DNA of 64,000 nucleotides from CALLPQ01 sp964479275 (lineage in GTDB: Bacteria; Pseudomonadota; Alphaproteobacteria; Caulobacterales; Parvularculaceae): NCBI GenBank assembly GCA_964479275.1, contig CAYZLR010000006.1, positions 1 through 64,000 on the forward strand, read 5' to 3'. Each line of letters starts with the position of its first letter. Position 1 is the stretch's first letter. The notes under the pieces are model-generated. The model did no database searches. It had not been told where the DNA came from and saw nothing but the letters and a program-made list of their open reading frames with translations. The position numbers and the translations under genes were made by a program. Of this stretch, positions 53,217 to 61,548 are shown piece by piece.

Positions 53217-54238
53217 TACAGTAAAACGGCATCATACATGCTCTCCTTAAAACTCTTTTTATCATCATAAATCTTATTATACTCTTCCCAAACCTTATCA
53301 GGCAATCTAGAATAAGGACTAGTTGTTCTCGGATTATTCTTTTTAAATTTGTCTGGAGTGAAGTCAGCTATTAACTTAGCTAATACATCTTGGTAAGCTT
53401 GGTTGATTAAGGCATTAGAGCTGTCGGAATTGTCATTACAACTGTTATTAATTTCTTCAAAAAACTCTTTCTTTTTTTCAACTTTTTTTAGTTCCATGAA
53501 TTTACTCTCAAATTTTTTCCCCCTTGCATCTAGGGTTTCTCTATAAAGAACCTTGTACTCATAAAATGTGGGAAATTTAACAGCTATATCAGGGATTTTT
53601 TTTGCATTTTTTATATAGTATGCAGATTGAAAGTAATTTTTGTAATTTTGAATCCATGATTCAAGAGGTGCAGTTTTTTCAATATTTTGGTACAGCAGAG
53701 AATACTCTATTCTGGCTTCCAATTCTTTCAACATCTGCTTTTCATGAGCGAAGAAGAGTGTTTCTTCAAAAGTTGAACCGACTTCATATGACCTAATTTC
53801 TTTTGTTCGATCAGAATTTATTTTGATGTGATTCCTTTCGTGTATTCCTACTATGTTTATAATTTCATTATCGGTAAATTCTCTCATTCTGTCAGTTTTA
53901 TTTGTTGTGATATCTATCATTATTCCATAATCGATCCTAACTGTTTTACTTTTCCTTTTTTCTGGTTCAATGAGCACACGGTTTTTTTTTAAGCTTCGCA
54001 TTTGTGTATGACCGTGACCTCCAGGATCTATAATATTACCATCAGCATCTTTGAATTCTATGTTGGTAGAATTTATATTCACTCCGACAGTATATTTATA
54101 TAGCCATCCCTTCCGATCTTTTAATGTTTTCATTCGATTTAAATCAAATAGGGATTTTTGACCGCGAGGAGTCTTCAGCATCGCATGTCTGAATTTAGTT
54201 GGTATTTGATAAGAGGCTTTCAGAGAATAATCTTTCAA
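53216..54238 (-). CDS. Putative zinc metallopeptidase (HExxH), unknown family
   Basis: A 340-residue protein. Near residue 135, IINIVGIHERNHIKINSD carries HExxH (HERNH), preceded by a beta segment (KTVRIDYGIMIDI) and followed by an acidic helix (EETLFFAHEKQMLKELEARI) that could hold the third ligand. The arrangement recalls DUF922-type zinc proteases. The N-terminal 100 residues are beta-rich with GHGHTQMRSL; the C-terminal half is Lys-rich and helical. No signal peptide. The only standard start is TTG 54238 with a weak GGG; the frame is open to 54300 without ATG or GTG. It is coupled to the 140-residue gene downstream. Confidence 0.68.
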   Translation of the reverse strand: MKDYSLKASYQIPTKFRHAMLKTPRGQKSLFDLNRMKTLKDRKGWLYKYTVGVNINSTNIEFKDADGNIIDPGGHGHTQMRSLKKNRVLIEPEKRKSKTVRIDYGIMIDITTNKTDRMREFTDNEIINIVGIHERNHIKINSDRTKEIRSYEVGSTFEETLFFAHEKQMLKELEARIEYSLLYQNIEKTAPLESWIQNYKNYFQSAYYIKNAKKIPDIAVKFPTFYEYKVLYRETLDARGKKFESKFMELKKVEKKKEFFEEINNSCNDNSDSSNALINQAYQDVLAKLIADFTPDKFKKNNPRTTSPYSRLPDKVWEEYNKIYDDKKSFKESMYDAVLL

Positions 54239-54288
54239 TTTGGATTTACCCGTTTTAGAGTTTGAGATGAATAATTCAAACGCACTGT

Positions 54289-54615
54289 CTAGAAACTAAT
54301 TAGAGAATCACAAAGCAAAAACTTATTAAATGAACTGATGAAACTCCGATTGTGCAGCCAGTTTTTAATGTAACTATAATATTGCTTTGGGAGGAAAGCC
54401 GACCCGGTTGGTACCTCCAAACAGCGGAAGCCGGACCGAACCAACGAATAACCTCTGGGGTTAACTACACGCGCCAACTTCGGGTTTTTCATTAGAAATT
54501 TTAGGCCTTCACGGCGTCGTATAAGAAACACACTCATGTGGTTCACATGCCAAACTTCAGTTATCAGCAAAGCGGCGATACGCTTGTAATCGTCGCGACT
54601 AAACAGGGTTGCCAT
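54289..54615 (-). CDS. Unknown 108-residue protein
   Basis: Starts MATLFSRDDYKRIAALLITE and continues with EVWHVNHMSVFLIRRREGLK and a basic middle. No family recognised. ATG 54615 leaves a 46-bp gap after the 1024-residue gene; the longer frame to 54720 would overlap that gene's end and begins with unlikely sequence. Its stop is 51 bp before the TTG of the metallopeptidase-like gene, so all four genes here may form one transcript. Confidence 0.5.
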   Translation of the reverse strand: MATLFSRDDYKRIAALLITEVWHVNHMSVFLIRRREGLKFLMKNPKLARVVNPRGYSLVRSGFRCLEVPTGSAFLPKQYYSYIKNWLHNRSFISSFNKFLLCDSLISF

Positions 54616-54661
54616 CGGAGTTTTGGTATTATCCGCTCTCAATATCACTATTTTGCATATC

Positions 54662-57600
54662 CTATACTTGCTCCCAACATTCCACCGGATAGCACGGCAA
54701 GCAATTGTTAGGATTGCCATCTTTGTCTTTTAGATCACCGAGCCAAACCATCTCTGTGGGGAGCTCGAAAAAGAACGGATCACCCACATATTTTGCGCCA
54801 ACGGCATGTTTTAGATTTACGTTATCATCGCCTTCATAAGGGCGCTCCAGCGTGATTTTCCAATTGGCACAGTCCGGGTCATAGTCCGGATCTGTTGCAC
54901 TGAGAGAGAGCTCTTCAATATCAATAATACGGTAGCGTACACCATCGATAAAAATCTCGCGGTCACGATCAAGAGTGACGATTGTCGTATCAATCATGCA
55001 ATCGGCACCACTGGTACCAGGCTCGCAATAAAAATCAGAGCAGGTAATCTCAATTTCGTTACTGCCTTTCTTTACCCTGACTGTTCCGGGTCTATCGGTC
55101 TGGTTACACTCATAAGAGTGCTTTAGCTCTGTAACAACGGACTGGTAGCTCACATCGCCAGTACCAATTGTGCCAAAATCATCACCGTTCCAAACCTCCT
55201 GCGTTTGCAAATAATGAAGAACATAATCCTCCATCCCCGGTGCACAGGGAATTTGAATTCGGGCATAGCCTGCGCGCTTAAAGGCTTTGAATAGAAAATT
55301 TGACTCATCAGGGTCAAAGGTTTCATGCCATTTACAGATGGGGTTGCGGAAATAATCAAAGAAGATGAATTCTGCCTGCCTCCAATCAAAGGCACGATCA
55401 AAGAAATACCATCGACTAGTTGCCTCCTGTGCCGCTTCACGGAAGAAGGTTGGGTAACCACAGGGCTCTGTGCACATATTCATGACTTCATCACGAAAAT
55501 CATCGCACATCATAAAGATCGCAGCTTGTTTCATCTGAGTGCGCATATGTTCTTCCGCTGTAAACGGATGCATCAGGTCGCGCTCTTCCTGCTTGCGCAG
55601 GCTTTGCTCTTCTAATAGTCGCTTATATTCAGCGAGGTCTTCCTCATATTTAGCCATGATCGTGGCATGGGCTTCCTTTTGCCATTCGGAGTAGTCAACA
55701 GGAAGAGCTTGAAAATGCACCCTACCTTTTATAAAAGCATCATTTTCTGTTGCAGTATGATTGGTTCTAATATTTAGGGTACCCTGATCATTCATATTTG
55801 CAGGTGCAGATGTTTCTTCGTTTATCCATTTGCGCCATATCATCGCTGAACCGACAAAAAGCTCCATTGTTGCATTCCCGATACCAAAGGAAAAATTGGA
55901 CCTATTTGCATGTCCTCCGGCAAATTCGAGTTTGATAGCTCGATAGCCTTCAGGAACTGTCAGAGTGCCCGGGGCTGTTTTCTTGAAATAAGGGTCCGTT
56001 ACTGCGGGGGGTATTGCGGGGCGTTGTTCTGGTGGTACTGGTAAGTCAGATATGTCATAAGTCTTTAATAGATACTCCCATAGAGATTGATAATTTTTGC
56101 CTTCTGAATTGATATTCCAATCAGGAAATACCTTCGGATCAAAATCACTGGGGGAAAGATTAGGTTTCTTGGGCTCTTTCAAATCAGACCCTTCTTTAAT
56201 TTTTCTCGCTTCTAATTCTTTATAGAGTGCAGCTGGTGACGGTACCAAAACATCCAGCATAAGCCGTAAACCATGACTGAATACCTGTCCGCGTTTTTCC
56301 TGCGAGACATAGAAATATTTTGCAACTTTTGGGTCGTCTGACTCCCTATTATCAAATGTATGTTCATTTTCTTCTGTTGCTTCGGTCGTCACCCGGCGCG
56401 AACGAAGCTGGCGCGTTTCTGTTTGAATTTTTTGCACTGCTTTGGTGACCATTTCGCGAAATTTTTCACGCGCTTCTCGTTGGGCCACATCTCTGGAAAG
56501 AGAGGCATTAGTATCAACGCTATATTTGCCGCCATTTATTTTTGCCTGAACATCAAGGCTTTGCGACATTTGTTTTTCAACTTCTTTTTGAACATTTGAG
56601 CGTTCAGTTACTTGATGATCGCGCTCTTCGGTTCTTGTCTCCGTTGATTCTTCTTCAGTAAAGTCTTCAATCGATTTAACAAATTTATGTTTCCGTAACC
56701 GCAATTCACGGGGCGCTATATTTTCAATGTACGCCAGGTCACTCGCTTTATAACAGTGGGTTTCTTCACGTAACTCTAACAAATCTGTCAGGTAATATTT
56801 GATATCAACGCAATCTGTATCTACCGGCAGACATTCGACCTCATCGCAATCGCATTCACATTTGCTTTTTTCAGGGCCTTCGCCATCATGCTTTGTTGGC
56901 TCAACCTTGATTGGATTACCATTCGGATCAAATTGAATTTTTTCAGTATGGTTTTTTAAGCGCCGTGCCAAAGGAGATTGGGCAGCCTCTATTACAGAAG
57001 GTGTTTTGGGTTTTGTATCAAAAGCGAAGCTGGGTACATGAATTCTTGCCGATGCAATAAATTTTACGAACGCATAGTCAGAATCTGTACCAACTTGTGA
57101 GAATGACTCGTGTTGGTTTGGATTGTCTTTTGGTGATCTCGCGATTGCATCTATTGCACTGAGCAAGGCCACAAGTCCCGCCTCGGCTCTAAGCCGTGCG
57201 GTCGCTGTTTTCTGTTGCGTCCCTAATGTTCCCAATACTGACTTAACAAGAATTTCTGCTTTTAAAAGGTCGATTCTCTTCTTTGATTCAGCAAAATATT
57301 CATGAGTATTATCGCTAGATAATTTTTCTACAAACTCCTGTATTTCTGCGGGTGTGGCATTCGCGGCACGGTGTGTAAAGAACAGATAAGCGCGTTCTAG
57401 CCAAGATGGGCTATCTGCGCGCCGGTTGATTTGGTGACGCTCCTCAAACCCTAAAGATACCCTAAGAGCTTGATCAAGCTTACCTCTAGTAATGCAATCT
57501 TTTAACTCATTATGAATCGCATCAAAAGTTGACTCAAAAGGTGTTTGTGCAATTCCAAATTCATGCAATTTAAATCGACGCACCTGTAATGGGGTGAACA

Positions 57601-57736
57601 GAAGCGCTAATGGGTGATCAGATATATTACAGCCATTTTCTTCTTCAGGAAGAAGGTTGATAGCCTTGTCTTCCGCATTAACGGCTAATGACGCATCGTG
57701 CGCTCTGGCTATTCTGAATTCAGCGACTGTTTGCAT
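54662..57736 (-). CDS. Very large unknown protein (1024 residues), island cargo
   Basis: No signal peptide and no membrane helix, so cytoplasmic or exported by a special route. Visible regions: an N-terminal helical domain (1-260); a Cys/Asp-rich knot KCECDCDEVECLPVDTD near 290-305; a long charged coil, EEESTETRTEERDHQVTERS to about 460, rich in Glu/Arg/Gln; a block GLRLMLDVLVPSPAALYKEL near 490; a beta-rich part (600-690); a second coil (EEDLAEYKRLLEEQSLRKQE) near 710; an aromatic segment with several Cys (740-800); and a Cys-rich end (NNCLPCYPVECW). The coil plus LVPxPAA block recalls large uncharacterised bacterial proteins, from memory only. AGGGGA precedes the ATG. It heads the minus-strand operon. 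Confidence 0.8.
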   Translation of the reverse strand: MQTVAEFRIARAHDASLAVNAEDKAINLLPEEENGCNISDHPLALLFTPLQVRRFKLHEFGIAQTPFESTFDAIHNELKDCITRGKLDQALRVSLGFEERHQINRRADSPSWLERAYLFFTHRAANATPAEIQEFVEKLSSDNTHEYFAESKKRIDLLKAEILVKSVLGTLGTQQKTATARLRAEAGLVALLSAIDAIARSPKDNPNQHESFSQVGTDSDYAFVKFIASARIHVPSFAFDTKPKTPSVIEAAQSPLARRLKNHTEKIQFDPNGNPIKVEPTKHDGEGPEKSKCECDCDEVECLPVDTDCVDIKYYLTDLLELREETHCYKASDLAYIENIAPRELRLRKHKFVKSIEDFTEEESTETRTEERDHQVTERSNVQKEVEKQMSQSLDVQAKINGGKYSVDTNASLSRDVAQREAREKFREMVTKAVQKIQTETRQLRSRRVTTEATEENEHTFDNRESDDPKVAKYFYVSQEKRGQVFSHGLRLMLDVLVPSPAALYKELEARKIKEGSDLKEPKKPNLSPSDFDPKVFPDWNINSEGKNYQSLWEYLLKTYDISDLPVPPEQRPAIPPAVTDPYFKKTAPGTLTVPEGYRAIKLEFAGGHANRSNFSFGIGNATMELFVGSAMIWRKWINEETSAPANMNDQGTLNIRTNHTATENDAFIKGRVHFQALPVDYSEWQKEAHATIMAKYEEDLAEYKRLLEEQSLRKQEERDLMHPFTAEEHMRTQMKQAAIFMMCDDFRDEVMNMCTEPCGYPTFFREAAQEATSRWYFFDRAFDWRQAEFIFFDYFRNPICKWHETFDPDESNFLFKAFKRAGYARIQIPCAPGMEDYVLHYLQTQEVWNGDDFGTIGTGDVSYQSVVTELKHSYECNQTDRPGTVRVKKGSNEIEITCSDFYCEPGTSGADCMIDTTIVTLDRDREIFIDGVRYRIIDIEELSLSATDPDYDPDCANWKITLERPYEGDDNVNLKHAVGAKYVGDPFFFELPTEMVWLGDLKDKDGNPNNCLPCYPVECWEQV

Positions 57737-58112
57737 ACGAATCCCCTGTCATTATTGCAGAGCGCTAACATTGTTCGCAAAAAAATCAAATCACTTCTTT
57801 TCTTTGCTTGAGAAATTGACATGTATTTTTATTGAAAGTGACTGCTTTCAGGGAAATAGGAGGTTTTTTTGAGGGGTTGGGTCAACTTTCTGTTCTGAAA
57901 AGCCCTCATCAAATGACTCGCGCTGCGTATATTTAAAAAATGCATGAAAAACAGGCACCTAAGTAAGAAATATGGTTTTTGGTGTGATTTTTGTTAATAT
58001 ATATGTAGATTTATTATGTTAATAAGTTAATATATATATTGACATTTAAATACATTTTTGTATATAAATATATAGACAAATGTTGAGATTTTGAGCGCAG
58101 ACATGGTGGCAA
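57737..58112. other. Divergent promoter region, very AT-rich
   Basis: 376 bp between the large island gene and mobile mystery protein A. From 57980 to 58075 it is almost pure A/T with repeated TTAATATATAT runs. It contains the promoter at 58039-58066 and presumably one for the opposite operon. Confidence 0.6.
58039..58066 (+). promoter_or_regulatory. Sigma70-type promoter of the mobile mystery A/B pair
   Basis: TTGACA (58039-58044), 16-base spacer, then TATATA (58061-58066), or TATAAA with an 18-base spacer. The start codon is 47 bp further on. The -35 is a consensus match. Confidence 0.6.
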
Positions 58113-58580
58113 ATGGGTATTCAGCAAGCAGCAAAAAGACAATTACAAGCCAAGATTGATGCAACAGCATCAAGCTCTGTGCTTGATCTATTCACTCCGA
58201 AAGAGGGATGGATTGCGTCTGTACGTAAAGCATTGGGCATGTCCGGGGCGCAGCTTGCAAAGCGTTTGGATTTATCACGAGCGCGTATTTTTCAAGCAGA
58301 AAAATCGGAGTTAGAAGGCGGTATAACGCTTCGGACGATGCAGGAAATGGCCGAAGCCATGGGGTGTAAGTTCGTTTACGCCATCGTGCCTGAAACGGGC
58401 AACATGGCTGACATTCTAGAAAACCAAGCCAAGAAAAAAGCAACAGTGCTTGTTGAGACAACAAGCACACACATGGCTTTGGAAAAGCAAGCATTAAGCC
58501 CTGAAAAGACACAAGAGGAAATTAAACGTCTGATGGCTGAGTTTCTTCAAAACCCAAAATCTGACCTATGGAATGAATGA
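58113..58580 (+). CDS. Mobile mystery protein A (helix-turn-helix)
   Basis: A 155-residue protein of the family that always accompanies mobile mystery protein B. Residues about 30-85 (GWIASVRKALGMSGAQLAKR, LDLSRARIFQAEKSELEGGI) form an XRE-like DNA-binding domain, followed by TLRTMQEMAEAMGCKFVYAIV, the family hallmark. It probably represses its own promoter and may restrain the Fic partner, whose ATG overlaps its stop (4 bp). Confidence 0.9.
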   Translation: MGIQQAAKRQLQAKIDATASSSVLDLFTPKEGWIASVRKALGMSGAQLAKRLDLSRARIFQAEKSELEGGITLRTMQEMAEAMGCKFVYAIVPETGNMADILENQAKKKATVLVETTSTHMALEKQALSPEKTQEEIKRLMAEFLQNPKSDLWNE

Positions 58581-59179
58581 TGAGTGGTATTGGAGACGAA
58601 CCAGACGGCGCAACACCGCTTGATCCTGATGAGCTGGATGGATTGAAGTTCTCTCACGTAACAACACGTGGAGAATTAGATGAGCTTGAACAAATCAACA
58701 TTGAGAGTGGATTGCTGTGGATACAGAGACGCCGAAAGTCAGGGCCGCTAACAGAGAAGTTTATTCGTGATCTTCATAAGCGCCTCTTCGGCGATGTTTG
58801 GAAATGGGCTGGAGCATTCCGGCTAACTGAAAAGAATATCGGAATAGACCCTTTTCAAATTGGCGTTCAATTACAGCATTTACTTGGTGATGCGCGTTAC
58901 TGGGTTGAGCATAAAACCTATGAGCCGTTAGAAGCGGCTGCGCGTTTTCATCATCGACTTGTTCAGGTTCATTGTTTTCCGAATGGAAATGGGCGGCATG
59001 CGCGCATTATGACAGATGTTTATCTTCAGGAATGTTTAGACCGTGCGCCGATTGATTGGGCTGGGGGATTTGATCTCATGAAGAGCAGTAAACGCCGTGA
59101 TGACTATATTGCCGCTCTGCGTGCGGCGGATCGCGGTGAATATGAGTTATTATTTGAATTTGTGGGAATCCAGTGTTGA
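58577..59179 (+). CDS. Mobile mystery protein B (Fic domain)
   Basis: A 200-residue Fic/DOC protein. The active loop VQVHCFPNGNGRHARIMTDV (HxFxxGNGRxxR, residues about 131-150) is complete, so AMP transfer from ATP to a target Tyr/Ser/Thr is expected. GDVWKWAGAFR and the N-terminal ELEQINIESGLLW fit the family. No inhibitory (S/T)xxxE(G/N) motif stands out on quick reading, so control may come from the HTH partner. Such pairs are typical of mobile islands. Confidence 0.9.
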   Translation: MMSGIGDEPDGATPLDPDELDGLKFSHVTTRGELDELEQINIESGLLWIQRRRKSGPLTEKFIRDLHKRLFGDVWKWAGAFRLTEKNIGIDPFQIGVQLQHLLGDARYWVEHKTYEPLEAAARFHHRLVQVHCFPNGNGRHARIMTDVYLQECLDRAPIDWAGGFDLMKSSKRRDDYIAALRAADRGEYELLFEFVGIQC

Positions 59180-59285
59180 GGGTAAATGAAAAAAGTATAA
59201 TTTATCCAAAATATGACCCATAAATGTCCATAAATGCAGGGCTGGTTGCCGCGTTTTCTTACACAACCTCACATAGCTTTTCGGC

Positions 59286-59927
59286 TCAAAGCTCCATTTG
59301 ATAGAGCTGTCTGATTTCGATGTGTTCAATGCCGATATAGCGCATGGTTTGCGCTTCAGATTTATGCCCATAAGCGTGGCTGAGAAGTGGCATTGGTGTG
59401 TTGTTCTGGGTGCGTTGATAGTAGCCCCATGTCTTGCGCAATGAGTGTGAGGCATAATTACCTGATAATGTCGGTAGCATGCACCACTCTTTGACCATGC
59501 GAGAGAAGCTGGAAACCTGTAGGGCTTGCAACTTTCTTGTGCGTGTATGGCGCTTACGGGATGGAAAGAGAGGGTGCTCAGGGGCAGGGTCTGGATGGTG
59601 TTTTAGCCAATTCTCGATACTGGTTATGCATGCCTTGTTCAAATAGGTAGCACGGTATTGTTTATTCTTTGATTGTTTGAGAGGAAGTCGGCTGCCCGGT
59701 TTGGCGTGCATGACATGCTTTATTTGCAAACCTAAAAGCTCATTGGCGCGGTAAGCGGTGTTAATGCCAAGGATGAAAATACATAAATCTCTTGGTTTAT
59801 GTTGCAAGTGATCTTTAATTTGCTGAATTGCGTTTGGGTCACGAATAGGTTCGACCAGAGTGGATGAGCCCTCCGGCGGGTGATTAGGATTCTTGCTTTT
59901 TCTCTCCTCTGCCAATCTTAACTTCAA
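59286..59927 (-). CDS. Short tyrosine recombinase / integrase
   Basis: A 213-residue protein consisting almost only of a catalytic domain. Catalytic residues: Arg in NTAYRANELLGL (about 59), a HSLRKTWGYY His-Arg pair (about 160), HK in YGHKSEAQTMRYIGI with the Tyr nucleophile near 196. It lacks the usual SAM-like N-terminal arm-binding domain, which resembles small alphaproteobacterial recombinases found alone on islands. Its start (TTG 59927) lies in one arm of an inverted repeat (59912-59939), so the true start could be an internal codon. It probably moves or rearranges this island. Confidence 0.85.
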   Translation of the reverse strand: MKLRLAEERKSKNPNHPPEGSSTLVEPIRDPNAIQQIKDHLQHKPRDLCIFILGINTAYRANELLGLQIKHVMHAKPGSRLPLKQSKNKQYRATYLNKACITSIENWLKHHPDPAPEHPLFPSRKRHTRTRKLQALQVSSFSRMVKEWCMLPTLSGNYASHSLRKTWGYYQRTQNNTPMPLLSHAYGHKSEAQTMRYIGIEHIEIRQLYQMEL

Positions 59928-59939
59928 TCCTAACCTTAG
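59912..59939 (-). repeat. Inverted repeat, arm 1, over the recombinase start
   Basis: On the minus strand CTAAGGTTAGGATTGAAGTT then AAGATTGG. It matches arm 2 (60051-60077) at 23 of 27 positions in opposite orientation. The arms enclose 111 bp containing the divergent promoters. Confidence 0.75.
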
Positions 59940-60050
59940 TATATGTCAACAAAGCCTTATGCTGTCTGGGTTACAGCGATAGAGCGGTTCTTTTTTCATG
60001 AAGCAGTAATTCCCTGAATAGTAGCAATAATGCTGTATACAGAGTGAATG

Positions 60051-60077
60051 CTAAGATTAGGATTAAAGTTGGGATTG
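60051..60077 (+). repeat. Inverted repeat, arm 2
   Basis: CTAAGATTAGGATTAAAGTT then GGGATTG, 27 bp before the start codon of the exported protein at 60105. Partner of 59912-59939. Confidence 0.75.
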
Positions 60078-60104
60078 TTCAAGCGCTTTTTGTGAGCAAT
60101 CCCC

Positions 60105-60572
60105 ATGGCTATATCTTTTCGTTACAACCCGCTTTTCTGGACGCTAATACTGTGTTTGATGGCCGGGATCGTACCCACAGCAAATGCTGAGGAGCTGGCC
60201 AACCCCTATAAGCTGGATTTGCGAGAAGCGAGTGAAAAAGAGTTCAAAGAAGCTATCGCTTATGGCTCAACGCTGGGGGTGACCATTGTGGTTTATAGTG
60301 CGCATGAATCTCCGTGGCTGATCGCGTTAGATGCTGCGCAAATGTTAGCGGATGATGGTATTCAGGTCATCATCGCAAAACGTGGCGATAATAATGAAGA
60401 CCGCTCTGATTCTGCGATAGTATTTGTTGCTCATAAAAAAGCACGTCAAAAAGTTCGATTATCGACAACCCTTAAGAACGATTTCTATGATTTTAGGAAG
60501 AAAAATGGTGAAGACATCAAGCTACGCGATATAGCTTTGTCTATTCATCGAGAATATTTTGTACCAGATTAA
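60105..60572 (+). CDS. Unknown exported protein, 155 residues
   Basis: Residues 1-28 form a signal peptide (FWTLILCLMAGIVPTANA). The mature part alternates beta and alpha (GVTIVVYSAHESPWLIALDA, GIQVIIAKRG, SAIVFVAHKKARQKVRLSTT), suggesting a small alpha/beta periplasmic domain. No family recognised. It is divergent from the recombinase and ends 1 bp before the convergent gene's stop. Confidence 0.72.
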   Translation: MAISFRYNPLFWTLILCLMAGIVPTANAEELANPYKLDLREASEKEFKEAIAYGSTLGVTIVVYSAHESPWLIALDAAQMLADDGIQVIIAKRGDNNEDRSDSAIVFVAHKKARQKVRLSTTLKNDFYDFRKKNGEDIKLRDIALSIHREYFVPD

Positions 60573-60573
60573 G

Positions 60574-61182
60574 TTACTGCATCTGAAATGTAGAAAAGGA
60601 ATTTTGATTTGTTAGCTCATCTTGTGTGGGCGTTTCAAAATCAACGACATCATCAGGGCTAAATCCTGGGGTGTTCTCAAAACCTTGCGCTACTTCTAAA
60701 TATTGTTCAGAAAACTCTGGATCATACTCAGCAATACGATCAAAGGCTTCACGTTGTTGAATGTTTGACCCATTTTCCAATAATTCAAGGTCGCTTTCAA
60801 TGCGCTGTCTGTGTTCATCACTCCAGCCATTGGTTGCTGCCAGCATTCCAATATTGTCGAGGAAGAATGTTGCTGTTTTCTGAACACTCGCTTCAGAGAC
60901 ATCAATACCGTTTAATCTGACCATGCGCTCTTCATGTTGTTTTGTCAGTTGAGCGTTCGCCTCAGCCATACCAGTTGCAAATTCTGAAAACTTTTTTTCA
61001 CCAGCCTCGTCTGCCTGACCAGATATCCGATCAAGATAGTCCTGACGGGAAATCTGTTTAAAATCTTTCGTACCCGATGGGTCTAAGCGCATATCAGAAA
61101 AGACCAGCTGTTCCTTCTCATGGGCTGTTAAATTGCGATCACTTTCATTCATTGGATAATTTATCTTCCCACTAACTGTCAT
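60574..61182 (-). CDS. Unknown acidic protein, 202 residues
   Basis: A soluble, acidic, mostly helical protein, with RQDYLDRISGQADEAGEKKF in the middle and a disordered Gln/Asn/Thr-rich tail. A second in-frame ATG at 61152 has GGGAAG upstream and may be the real start. No family or motif recognised. Confidence 0.62.
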   Translation of the reverse strand: MTVSGKINYPMNESDRNLTAHEKEQLVFSDMRLDPSGTKDFKQISRQDYLDRISGQADEAGEKKFSEFATGMAEANAQLTKQHEERMVRLNGIDVSEASVQKTATFFLDNIGMLAATNGWSDEHRQRIESDLELLENGSNIQQREAFDRIAEYDPEFSEQYLEVAQGFENTPGFSPDDVVDFETPTQDELTNQNSFSTFQMQ

Positions 61183-61548
61183 TGTTGATTATTTTCATTA
61201 TACAGCATACGATTTAATATCAGAACAACGCGTTGGATTATAAATGCGAATCAATGAGTTATACCCTTTCAAGCAAGTATGAAGTTTACTCAGATATTTT
61301 TTGGAAAATTCAGACAGATGCTGATCACAAGAAAGTTCTTTTCGGAAACCTAAAGTTACAGTAAGCAGCTTTACCTAACGGCATTATTAGCTAGCGCTTC
61401 TTCAAATGAATATCCTGCTTTTGGACATGTTACACTTTTAAATTTAGTAGTTTTGATCCTCAAAGAAAACATTTGAGTATGATCAATGCGACTGACTGCA
61501 CGTCAATTTTTTATACCGTTGTCTGATCGATTGTTAAATTTTAGATCA
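61183..61548. other. AT-rich intergenic region
   Basis: 366 bp between two minus-strand genes. A 36-codon + strand frame starting at 61254 (MSYTLSSKYEVYSDIFWKIQ ...) lacks a ribosome site. It presumably holds the promoter for the 202-residue gene. Nothing else recognised. Confidence 0.45.

Noticed and set aside
54230..54300. Programmed -1 frameshift joining the 108-residue frame to the metallopeptidase-like frame
   Set aside because: The frames are offset correctly, but no slippery heptamer or downstream structure is visible; a TTG start is simpler.
61254..61364. 36-codon plus-strand frame
   Set aside because: Protein-like composition, but no ribosome site, no promoter and too short to support alone.
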